Shown piece after piece: positions 1 through 4,952 of a stretch of DNA of 5,023 bases. The DNA is from Ruminococcus sp. (GTDB lineage: Bacteria; Bacillota; Clostridia; Oscillospirales; Ruminococcaceae). The position numbers were made by a program, and so were the translations under genes. The stretch lies in NCBI GenBank assembly GCA_014799675.1, contig JAAVHM010000082.1:8705-13727 (forward strand), written 5' to 3'. The notes beneath the pieces are model-generated. The model did no database searches. It was not told the origin of the DNA and was given only the letters and a program-made list of their open reading frames with translations. How positions within the stretch are numbered: position 1 is the stretch's first letter; every line of letters begins with the position of its first letter.

Positions 1-443
1 GTAAATTTTATTGGGAAACAGGTGAAGAAAAAGTCGTTCTCGTCATAGACATATTCCGTTGTAACATAAGCCTTTCCGTCCTCTGCGGCAAGAGCCTTTA
101 TCTTGTGGGCGCGCTTCTGCAAAAAGCCGTGGAGGTGATTGCCGAACTTGCCCTCGTTCACGGGGAGATGATACTCGCCGTCGGAGGTTTTCAGCAAGCC
201 GCCGTCCAGACGGTTAGGCAGGTACAGTGTGGGAAGTCCCCACACCTCGGTGGAGTTCATAATTTCCGCAATGCTCACGTCATCGCTGTAGCGGAAAACC
301 TCAATACCCAGTTCGTTGTTCCGCAGTCTCAGAACGTTGCTTCCTATCCGGGGAGCGACTACCGCATAATAGCCTCCCGCGGCAAGCTCCACCGCTTCAA
401 TTCCCTTGTGGTCTGCTTTTCTTGCGTAAAATTCATTTGCCAT
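1..443 (-). CDS. Aldose 1-epimerase family protein (partial, N-terminal part)
   Basis: This gene reads from an ATG at 443 and leaves the window at the left edge after 147 codons, so its C-terminal half is not visible. Members of the family interconvert alpha and beta anomers of aldoses such as galactose in the cytoplasm. Visible family marks, numbered from the ATG, are a substrate-loop PNR at 76-78 followed by LDGG, an LPVNE segment at 93-97, and NHLHG at 102-106. His105 matches the conserved active-site histidine of the GalM fold; the second catalytic residue, a C-terminal glutamate, lies outside the window. The start is supported by AAAGGAG eight bases upstream. The gene follows the NUDIX hydrolase stop by 43 bp and is probably co-transcribed with it. 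The family call is firm. The sugar specificity is unknown, so no galM symbol is assigned. Confidence 0.87.
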   Translation of the reverse strand, partial: MANEFYARKADHKGIEAVELAAGGYYAVVAPRIGSNVLRLRNNELGIEVFRYSDDVSIAEIMNSTEVWGLPTLYLPNRLDGGLLKTSDGEYHLPVNEGKFGNHLHGFLQKRAHKIKALAAEDGKAYVTTEYVYDENDFFFTCFPIKF

Positions 444-486
444 TTTAACTTCTCCTTTATAATTAAATTTTTATTTTTACATTATT

Positions 487-945
487 TTATCGGTACACAT
501 TTTTCTTTCCGTCTATAAAATCCGCCAAAATATCCCTGTGCTGGTCGATAAAAAGCTCGGGAGCTTTTTCGGGCGGGAAATACTGCAAATCAACAGTCTC
601 GCTGTTCTGCTTTGTTTCCTCGCCGCCCTCGGCGTGAGCAAGAAACATTGTCAGAATTGTCTGCACCTTGTCTCCGTTTGGATATTCATTGAAATATTTT
701 GAATACACCCCGAAAAACGAGTCCACCTTAATTCTCAATCCCGATTCCTCAAAGGCTTCACGGACGGCGGCTTCTTCAAGGGATTCTCCCAGTTCCACCA
801 CGCCGCCGAGGAAACCCCACTCGCCGCAGTCACGCCGCTTTTGCAGGAGAATTTCCCCCGCTTCGTTCAGGACGATACACCCCGCATAATTAAGTATTAT
901 CTCGGAATGTCCAACCTTTTCCCTGATGTATTTTACATAATCCAT
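487..945 (-). CDS. NUDIX hydrolase
   Basis: This is a 152-residue cytoplasmic pyrophosphohydrolase of the NUDIX superfamily, acting on a nucleoside diphosphate linked to another moiety. The Nudix box is complete at residues 48-70: Gly48, five residues, Glu54, seven residues, then REAFEESGL, giving the metal-binding R-E-x-x-E-E core. A QKRRDCGEWGFLGG run precedes it (35-48). Most relatives have Pro where Leu46 stands. The N-terminus, MDYVKYIREKVGH followed by an AGCIVLNE strand, is typical of single-domain clostridial and bacillar NUDIX proteins of this length, so the gene looks full-length. The ATG at 945 is preceded by AAAGGAG with a seven-base spacer. It lies 26 bp after the Imm1-like gene and 43 bp before the epimerase gene. 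The substrate (ADP-ribose, 8-oxo-dGTP, a dinucleotide or other) cannot be read from sequence. Confidence 0.93.
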   Translation of the reverse strand: MDYVKYIREKVGHSEIILNYAGCIVLNEAGEILLQKRRDCGEWGFLGGVVELGESLEEAAVREAFEESGLRIKVDSFFGVYSKYFNEYPNGDKVQTILTMFLAHAEGGEETKQNSETVDLQYFPPEKAPELFIDQHRDILADFIDGKKNVYR

Positions 946-971
946 AGGCGTACTCCTTTACATTTTTTCAT

Positions 972-1439
972 TCAGCACCAGTTACCGTTTTCGGGCATTG
1001 AGCTACAGTGTATCCATTCAATATCTAAAGTCATTCCGCCCGAAACCATGAATTCCTTTATACCTTTCCATGCAATTTCGGTAGGAAAAAACAGTCCCAC
1101 CGAGGCATACCATTCATCATCAATTTCAATTACTTCCTCTAATTTTGTTTTATCGTAAACTGCCAGATGTGTATTGTTTGCAATAAATTCTCCTTTAGCG
1201 GAAAGCTTTTTATAGTAAATATCATGCGTCAGACATATTCCATAATCTTTATGCACCCCAATAGTAAGAGAGCTGATATTTACATCATCTTCCCAAAAGG
1301 ATAATATCATACCGTCGTCTTCCCGCGAAAAACTTTCAAAGTTTTTTATAATTTTATCATATATCATATTTGGGTCTGTGATCTCGGCTGAATCGCTGCC
1401 CCAAAAAGTGCAAGTGCAATCAATCATCACCTTTTTCAT
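972..1439 (-). CDS. Hypothetical protein with Imm1-like C-terminal end
   Basis: This is a soluble, acidic protein of 155 residues if started at the ATG at 1439. That start is preferred because AAAGGA lies nine bases upstream. A longer reading from TTG at 1457 would add six residues and overlap the radical SAM stop by three bases, but has no good ribosome binding site. No signal peptide or membrane helix is visible. The protein is Trp- and Asp-rich. Its C-terminal part (LFFPTEIAWKGIKEFM, then SGG and DIEWI) resembles the closing motif of Imm1-type immunity proteins of polymorphic-toxin systems, in which a short helix is followed by a glycine turn and V/I-E-W. That resemblance is from memory and is weak. 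No toxin gene is next to it, so if it is an immunity protein it is an orphan here. It lies 14 bp after the radical SAM gene and probably shares its transcript. Confidence 0.75.
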   Translation of the reverse strand: MKKVMIDCTCTFWGSDSAEITDPNMIYDKIIKNFESFSREDDGMILSFWEDDVNISSLTIGVHKDYGICLTHDIYYKKLSAKGEFIANNTHLAVYDKTKLEEVIEIDDEWYASVGLFFPTEIAWKGIKEFMVSGGMTLDIEWIHCSSMPENGNWC

Positions 1440-1453
1440 AAAAGCCATTCCTT

Positions 1454-2053
1454 TCAACTGTCATATTTGCGTACCCGCAATTCAATTCCCAGCGACATAG
1501 CAAGAGCCTTGCACCTGCTTATATCCTCCATGGGAATAACGTCCACCACCGTAAACATGACCTTGGGGACGTACTTTTTGCAGTCCGCCGCAAAGGATAT
1601 CATAGCGTCGAAAGCGTCCTCCCACTTGGGACGTGTAACCTCGTTGTATTTTTCTGCCGAACATTGGTTAAGGGACACCGAAACAATATCCACCGCGTCC
1701 TCCAGAACTTTCGCCGTAGGCTCGCCCCAGATCTTGTCCCCCAGACCGTTGGTGTTGAGACGGACGGGAATTTTAAAATTGTCCTTGATGTAGCGTCCGA
1801 TATAGCCCACGTCCTCGGCACGCTCCATAGGCTCGCCGTAGCCGCAGAAAACAACTTCCTTGAACTGTGACAGGTCGTACTTTTCAAGCTCGTCAAGAAC
1901 CTCGTCTACCGTAGGCTCGCGGTCAAGCCAAAGGCTGTCCGAACCGTATGCGCCCTCGCCGTTCTGTCGAATACAGAACGTGCAGTTACAGGGACACTTA
2001 TTGGTCAGATTGATGTAGAGTTTATCGCCCACCGTGTAAAGAATTGTCATCAT
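1454..2053 (-). CDS. Radical SAM protein, TatD-associated type
   Basis: This is a short radical SAM enzyme of 199 residues if started at the ATG at 2053. The cluster-binding motif CxxxCxxC is Cys20, Cys24 and Cys27, with an extra Cys22 inside it. It is followed by GYGEP at 71-75 (the GGE-like SAM-binding strand) and NTNGLG at 100-105. The opening MTILYTVGDKLYINLTNKC, the SLWL run near 40-43 and the ending LRVRKY match my memory of the 'radical SAM, TatD family-associated' family, whose members are usually next to or fused with a TatD nuclease gene. No tatD lies in this window. The start is chosen because AAGGGTGA is five bases upstream. Extending to an ATG at 2155 would add 34 residues lacking family character and overlap the previous gene. 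The reaction is unknown; a [4Fe-4S]-dependent reaction on RNA, peptide or another substrate is possible. Confidence 0.9.
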   Translation of the reverse strand: MMTILYTVGDKLYINLTNKCPCNCTFCIRQNGEGAYGSDSLWLDREPTVDEVLDELEKYDLSQFKEVVFCGYGEPMERAEDVGYIGRYIKDNFKIPVRLNTNGLGDKIWGEPTAKVLEDAVDIVSVSLNQCSAEKYNEVTRPKWEDAFDAMISFAADCKKYVPKVMFTVVDVIPMEDISRCKALAMSLGIELRVRKYDS

Positions 2054-2087
2054 AAAAATCACCCTTTGAAAGTAAGAATTTAAGCGG

Positions 2088-2117
2088 TAAGAAATCAAAA
2101 TTATTTTGCATTTCTTA
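2088..2117. repeat. Inverted repeat (stem-loop) after the 129-aa gene
   Basis: TAAGAAAT at 2088-2095 pairs with ATTTCTTA at 2110-2117. Inside it CAAAAT and ATTTTG pair as well, with one unpaired base at 2109. The stem is therefore about 12-14 bp of mostly A-T pairs around a tiny loop. It starts directly after the stop codon of the 129-aa gene and overlaps the end of the left direct repeat. No T-run follows it on the minus strand, so it is a poor intrinsic terminator. It could stabilise an mRNA 3' end or mark a recombination end. Confidence 0.6.
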
Positions 2118-2134
2118 TCATTGTGTTTTACTTG
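2113..2134. repeat. Direct repeat copy 1 (distal copy, at stop of 129-aa gene)
   Basis: This 22-bp segment matches 4389-4410 at 20 of 22 positions, with the 14 bases TTGTGTTTTACTTG (2121-2134) identical and in the same orientation. On the minus strand it encodes the last residues and stop of the 129-aa protein (Pro-Ser-Lys-Thr-Gln-stop), read in a different frame from the rlmH copy. It may be the far junction of a segment inserted at the rlmH 3' end, or a chance match in A/T-rich sequence. Confidence 0.55.
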
Positions 2135-2507
2135 GGAAATGCAAATATTTTTCAATTTCTTTATTTATTGATTTTGTACACTCGCTCATCATTTCAATTG
2201 CTCTTGTATAAACGGTGTAATCGTCCCAAAGATATTCAAGCAAGGTTACCTGCAAAAGATTTTTTACTTCATCGTCCCCGTATTCAGCCAACTGTTCGTA
2301 AAAATCAAAAATTTTTGCAGCCAATGGATTTTCTGAATAATCTGGACTTTTCAGTATTTTGACAAGCAATGGATTGAAGAAATAGCCAAATAAACAATGC
2401 GGCAGATCTGCGTTTTCCAAAGCAATATCTTTTATATTTTTTTCAAATTCGCCGAATACCGAACACAAATAATTGGGGGTAAGGTCGCTGTAATTTATTT
2501 TTTTCAT
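2118..2507 (-). CDS. Hypothetical protein, 129 aa, helical
   Basis: This is an unrecognised soluble protein of 129 residues, predicted by eye to be mostly helical, with no signal peptide or membrane segment. Visible features are two similar NPL-x2-KI segments (45-51 and 60-66) and a hydrophobic helix LLQVTLLEYLWDD (84-96), followed by a charged C-terminal helix. The LLEYL-[WG]-DD segment recalls short uncharacterised (DUF7674-like) proteins of toxin-immunity neighbourhoods, but I cannot confirm that. The ATG at 2507 has no clear Shine-Dalgarno sequence (only AAAAAGA about eight bases upstream), so expression may be weak or coupled to the nucleotidyltransferase 44 bp before it. Its last five codons lie inside a direct repeat shared with the rlmH 3' end, so its C-terminus may have been set by an insertion event. 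The gene is visibly A/T-rich: 18 of 60 bases are G or C at 2161-2220. Confidence 0.72.
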   Translation of the reverse strand: MKKINYSDLTPNYLCSVFGEFEKNIKDIALENADLPHCLFGYFFNPLLVKILKSPDYSENPLAAKIFDFYEQLAEYGDDEVKNLLQVTLLEYLWDDYTVYTRAIEMMSECTKSINKEIEKYLHFPSKTQ

Positions 2508-2551
2508 TGCCGCAATCTTTTTAATAAATTTTCACCTATCCTAAGACGGTA

Positions 2552-3268
2552 TCAAAGCATTGAACATACCGCCGAATGTATTTTTTCAAAAACGCCTTTG
2601 TGGTTTTCCGAAATATCTTTATCAAATTTTTCTTTATCATAAAAATATTCGGCAAGAAATTTTTTGTCGCTGCCGCAGGCTTCAAGAAGTTCATTTTCCG
2701 ACAGCGGAAAAATATCTTTTTTGCAGTAAATTTCAAGCCTTAGCGCAAACATAAGCGGCTTTAAAATATACGCCTTTATTTTTCCGTGAGTAAGCTTTTC
2801 TTTCGGCTCGTCAACAGAGATATAATGACGGATACTCATTATAATTTCCGCAATATATTTTTTATATGTCGCCTCGATATCGTCTTTGTTCGGTACGCCG
2901 CACAAGTCCCCGCCGTAAAGCAAAACGCTGTCAAGGGCGCGGACGGAGCGTTCCGACCATGCGTTGAATTCATCGCTTTTAAATTCCGCCAAAGACATAC
3001 ATTGAGAATTTATTTCAACGCTTTCGTATGATACCGAATTATTCCTTGCACAGAAGCCAACGTCCGAAAGGACGCCCGCGTTTATTTCGCTGAAAATACA
3101 GAATACATCTAAATCGGAATTTGCTCCGCCGTCTCCTCTTGCATAGCTTCCCGCAAGATAAACGGACAGCAGATTTCCGCCCTGTTTTTCTTTCAGCGTA
3201 TCAATAAACTCACCGAGGATTTTTTCATAGTCAAAGCCCGAATTCTTTTCAGGTATTTCGGTTCTCAT
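2552..3268 (-). CDS. Nucleotidyltransferase domain protein (Pol beta superfamily)
   Basis: This is a 238-residue cytoplasmic protein with a Pol beta-type nucleotidyltransferase core. The signature is LAGSYARGDGGANSDLDVF at 38-56: Gly40-Ser41 bind the nucleotide phosphate, and Asp52 and Asp54 bind metal. Glu85, in a VEIN strand, is a possible third carboxylate. The C-terminal half (from about 135) looks helical and includes a HYISVDEPKEKLTHGKIKAYILKPL stretch split across two helices, like the helical accessory domain of small-molecule or antibiotic nucleotidyltransferases. It would transfer an NMP group from an NTP to a small molecule, protein or RNA; nothing in the sequence fixes the acceptor. 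The ATG overlaps the stop of the 69-aa membrane protein gene (ATGA), and GGGAG lies seven bases upstream, which implies translational coupling. It could be an aminoglycoside-type resistance enzyme or a MNT-like antitoxin, but no HEPN partner is present. Confidence 0.85.
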   Translation of the reverse strand: MRTEIPEKNSGFDYEKILGEFIDTLKEKQGGNLLSVYLAGSYARGDGGANSDLDVFCIFSEINAGVLSDVGFCARNNSVSYESVEINSQCMSLAEFKSDEFNAWSERSVRALDSVLLYGGDLCGVPNKDDIEATYKKYIAEIIMSIRHYISVDEPKEKLTHGKIKAYILKPLMFALRLEIYCKKDIFPLSENELLEACGSDKKFLAEYFYDKEKFDKDISENHKGVFEKIHSAVCSML

Positions 3269-3474
3269 AATTGTTCTCCCGAATTTTCGTCAATATAATT
3301 CGTGATCATTTTCCCGCAAAGCCAGCCCAGCGTTAAAGCGAGAGCATGGAGAAAAACGTTGAAGTCCTCCTTTTTGCCTGCACCTTTGACAACCGCGCTG
3401 ATCGCCACGGTAATGCCGAAATATATCAGCAGGTCTCTGATTTTTACGGTCGCGTTTTCATTGATTTTGTTCAT
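3265..3474 (-). CDS. Small membrane protein, 69 aa, two predicted helices
   Basis: This short protein shows two hydrophobic stretches, about residues 14-29 (LLIYFGITVAISAVV) and 38-58 (FNVFLHALALTLGWLCGKMI). They are joined by a basic/acidic hairpin, KGAGKKED. An N-in/C-in helical hairpin in the cytoplasmic membrane is likely, with charged tails on the same side. It is not recognised as a known family and shows no holin or toxin signature I can name. The ATG at 3474 has AAAGGA eight bases upstream. Its stop overlaps the nucleotidyltransferase start (ATGA), so the two are translationally coupled and probably expressed together. A promoter-like sequence lies just upstream (3502-3531). The coupling suggests a membrane partner or anchor for the nucleotidyltransferase, but this is inference only. 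Confidence 0.75.
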   Translation of the reverse strand: MNKINENATVKIRDLLIYFGITVAISAVVKGAGKKEDFNVFLHALALTLGWLCGKMITNYIDENSGEQL

Positions 3475-3501
3475 AATAATTTTCCTTTCGCTGTTTATTT
3501 T

Positions 3502-3531
3502 TATATAAATTTTATTTTATAAGCTTGTCAA
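3502..3531 (-). promoter_or_regulatory. Candidate sigma-70/A promoter for membrane protein and nucleotidyltransferase
   Basis: The minus strand has a perfect TTGACA (-35, 3526-3531), an 18-base A/T-rich spacer and TATATA (3502-3507) as a -10 element matching 4 of 6 consensus bases. Transcription would start near 3495, leaving about 20 bases before the ATG at 3474, enough to include its AAAGGA. The -35 lies inside the 3' end of the kinase-like gene. The very A/T-rich setting raises the chance of a false match. Confidence 0.4.
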
Positions 3532-3987
3532 TTTCGTCCTCGTTCGGCGGCTCGAAAATCGAATTAAATTTTTCCGCAAGGTTTTCGTCAACATAATAAG
3601 CGTTTGTTTCCCCGCGGAAGCTGCGGAATTTCTTTTCTCCAAACGCTGCCGCCAGACCTCGCCGCTGACGTCGATATAATGCAGCTCGCAGGGTATCTCA
3701 CGCCGCCTGTAAAATTCCTTTGCAAAGTCCCGTTTTTCCTTTTGCCAGAAGCCCCAGTCAAGGATAACGTCCCTGCCGATTTTGATAATTTCAAGAGATT
3801 TTTCAAAAAGATATTTCTGCAAATTATCACAGTATTCGTCGTGCTTGTCGCCTGCGTGCTGACCGAAAACCGCAAGCATTATTTCGTCAACGGAAAGCAT
3901 GACGGCGTTATTTTCTATGCGAATTTTTTCGGCATAGGTACTTTTCCCGCAGCAGATTTTTCCGCATATTAAAATTACTTTTGGCAT
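3512..3987 (-). CDS. P-loop kinase-like ATPase (AAA_33/zeta-like), C-terminus frameshifted
   Basis: This is a small P-loop protein of the AAA_33 / zeta-toxin / polynucleotide-kinase-like group. Walker A is GKICCGKST at 9-17, a candidate DE pair is Asp34-Glu35, and a DWGFW strand-turn at 77-81 is followed by a K/R-rich lid helix (KEKRDFAKEFYRRRE). The unbroken frame from the ATG at 3987 stops at 3517 and ends in a basic tail unlike the family. Moving to the other frame at the G-run at 3610-3613 (minus strand GCGGGGAAAC) gives GETNAYYVDENLAEKF, then NSIFEPP and an acidic end, stopping at 3512. That matches how relatives end and gives 158 residues in total. One G appears to be missing, through mutation or a base-calling error. 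AGGAGG lies five bases before the ATG, the strongest site here. The substrate is unknown; a phosphotransferase on a small molecule is plausible. Confidence 0.82.
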
Positions 3988-4006
3988 AAAATCCTCCTAT
4001 GTTATT

Positions 4007-4378
4007 TTAATTATCAACACCGTATAAAATGCAAAAATCTTCATGCGTTACGGCAATAAACCATGCAAATGACTTGTCAAAAATTTCTGCGTCAATATCC
4101 TCCCACGGTTCAAGATTTTTAATAAAATCAACCGTTTCGGAAAACACCGTACTGTAAAGCTTATTATCGCGTTCGCTGTAAAAATACACCTCTGTATTTC
4201 GGTCAACAGAAATTTTTTCAAATTCTTCCGTAGGTATCGTTTCGCCGCGGCAAGACAAATTGCACCATAAAAGACGGCTTATTTTCTGATTGCTTGGATC
4301 GTAATCAGAGCAGACAAAGCTTCTTTTAAATTCTTCAATTAATTTATTTTTCTCACCGCCGTTTATTTCAGCAAACAA
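4007..4378 (-). CDS. Hypothetical protein, 123 aa, TTG start
   Basis: This is an unrecognised soluble acidic protein of 123 residues. The reading begins with TTG at 4378; no in-frame ATG lies nearby downstream, and GAGG sits eight bases upstream, so TTG is the credible start. The C-terminal third is the most distinctive: LEPWED at 89-94, then FDKSFAWFIAVTHED at 100-114, a Trp- and Asp-rich pattern that I associate with short orphan or immunity-like proteins of Firmicutes without being able to name a family. Cys23, Cys39 and Cys43 do not form an obvious metal motif. It starts 25 bp after the rlmH stop and ends 18 bp before the kinase-like gene. It is A/T-rich (22 of 60 bases G or C at 4081-4140). 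It would be the first gene inside the segment bounded by the direct repeats. Confidence 0.75.
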   Translation of the reverse strand: MFAEINGGEKNKLIEEFKRSFVCSDYDPSNQKISRLLWCNLSCRGETIPTEEFEKISVDRNTEVYFYSERDNKLYSTVFSETVDFIKNLEPWEDIDAEIFDKSFAWFIAVTHEDFCILYGVDN

Positions 4379-4388
4379 TTTTCCTGCC

Positions 4389-4410
4389 TCTTTTCGTTGT
4401 GTTTTACTTG
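4389..4410. repeat. Direct repeat copy 2 (at rlmH stop codon)
   Basis: This copy spans the last codons and the stop of rlmH (CAC AAG TAA on the minus strand) plus 15 bases after it. It matches 2113-2134 at 20 of 22 positions in the same orientation; the 14 identical bases are at 4397-4410. The rlmH 3' end is the known attachment site of staphylococcal SCC elements, which makes the position notable. No recombinase gene is visible. Confidence 0.55.
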
Positions 4411-4886
4411 TGATATTTCCCGCCGTTCAAAATTTGGAACGCACGGTAGACTTGCTCCAACACCATGACCCTTGCAAGCTGGTGGGGGAACGTCATTTCC
4501 GACATGGAAAGCCGCAGGTCGGACAGCTTTTTCACGTCCTCCGAAATGCCGTGGGAACTGCCTATAACAATGTTCAAGGTGCTTTTTCCCTCAACGGAAA
4601 TACTGCCTATTTTCTCCGCAAGCTTTTCCGAGGAAAGCTGTTCCCCCTCTATACACATTGTAATATTATAACAGTCTTTTCCGTTTAGTAGTGATGATAT
4701 AGACTTTCCCTCGTTTGCAAGAGCCGCGCATATTTCCTTTTCCGATGGGCTTTCGGGAAGCTTGCTTTCGGAAAGTTCCGTTATAGTCAGCTTGCAGAAA
4801 GCGCCAAGACGCTTCGCATATTCGGCGCAGGCTTCCCGCAGGTAACTTTCTTTAAGCTTTCCGACAACTATAAGATTAACATTCAT
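4404..4886 (-). CDS. rlmH: 23S rRNA (pseudouridine-1915-N3) methyltransferase RlmH
   Basis: RlmH is a SPOUT-class, trefoil-knot methyltransferase that methylates pseudouridine 1915 in helix 69 of 23S rRNA on assembled 70S ribosomes, using SAM, as a homodimer. The protein is 160 residues, the normal size. It opens with MNVNLIVVGKLKESYLREAC, typical of the family. The SAM-binding knot loop is IGSSHGIS at 108-115; most relatives have IGGS there, so Ser110 replaces a usual glycine. The family hallmark follows: LSMSEMTFPHQLARVMVLEQ (126-145), then VYRAF and the C-terminal YHK, whose final residues contact substrate. The ATG at 4886 has AGGGG eight bases upstream. It follows the tRNA terminator closely, so a promoter would have to overlap that hairpin or the tRNA, or the gene lives on read-through. 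Its 3' end carries one copy of the direct repeat. Confidence 0.97.
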   Translation of the reverse strand: MNVNLIVVGKLKESYLREACAEYAKRLGAFCKLTITELSESKLPESPSEKEICAALANEGKSISSLLNGKDCYNITMCIEGEQLSSEKLAEKIGSISVEGKSTLNIVIGSSHGISEDVKKLSDLRLSMSEMTFPHQLARVMVLEQVYRAFQILNGGKYHK

Positions 4887-4899
4887 TTTAACAACCCCT

Positions 4900-4941
4900 A
4901 AAACAAAAACAGCTGAAACGACGAATTAAGCCGTTTCAGCT
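4900..4941 (-). terminator. Rho-independent terminator after tRNA-Asn
   Basis: AGCTGAAACG at 4911-4920 pairs perfectly with CGTTTCAGCT at 4932-4941, a 10-bp stem with an 11-base loop. On the minus strand the stem is followed by GTTTTTGTTTT (4910-4900), a classic T-tract. It begins 11 bases after the encoded CCA of the tRNA, so it ends the tRNA transcript and separates it from rlmH. It works on the minus strand only; no T-tract follows on the plus strand. Confidence 0.88.
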
Positions 4942-4952
4942 ATAAATTAAGG

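Noticed and set aside
105..518. Open plus-strand reading frame of 137 codons
   Set aside because: It lies opposite the aldose 1-epimerase and the end of the NUDIX gene, both with clear family motifs and ribosome binding sites. Its product has no recognisable domain.
1440..1457. TTG start at 1457 for the Imm1-like gene
   Set aside because: It would add only six residues and has no suitable ribosome binding site. The ATG at 1439 has AAAGGA at good spacing.
2088..2117. Stem-loop as an intrinsic terminator
   Set aside because: No T-run follows on either strand, and the stem is almost all A-T.
2054..2155. 34-residue N-terminal extension of the radical SAM protein
   Set aside because: The extension lacks family character, overlaps the 129-aa gene and contains the stem-loop. 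A good ribosome binding site sits directly before the ATG at 2053.
3604..3616. Programmed -1 frameshift site in the kinase-like gene
   Set aside because: The heptamer does not fit X-XXY-YYZ in the reading frame: slipping would re-pair the A-site Lys codon AAA with GAA. A missing G in a homopolymer is the simpler explanation.
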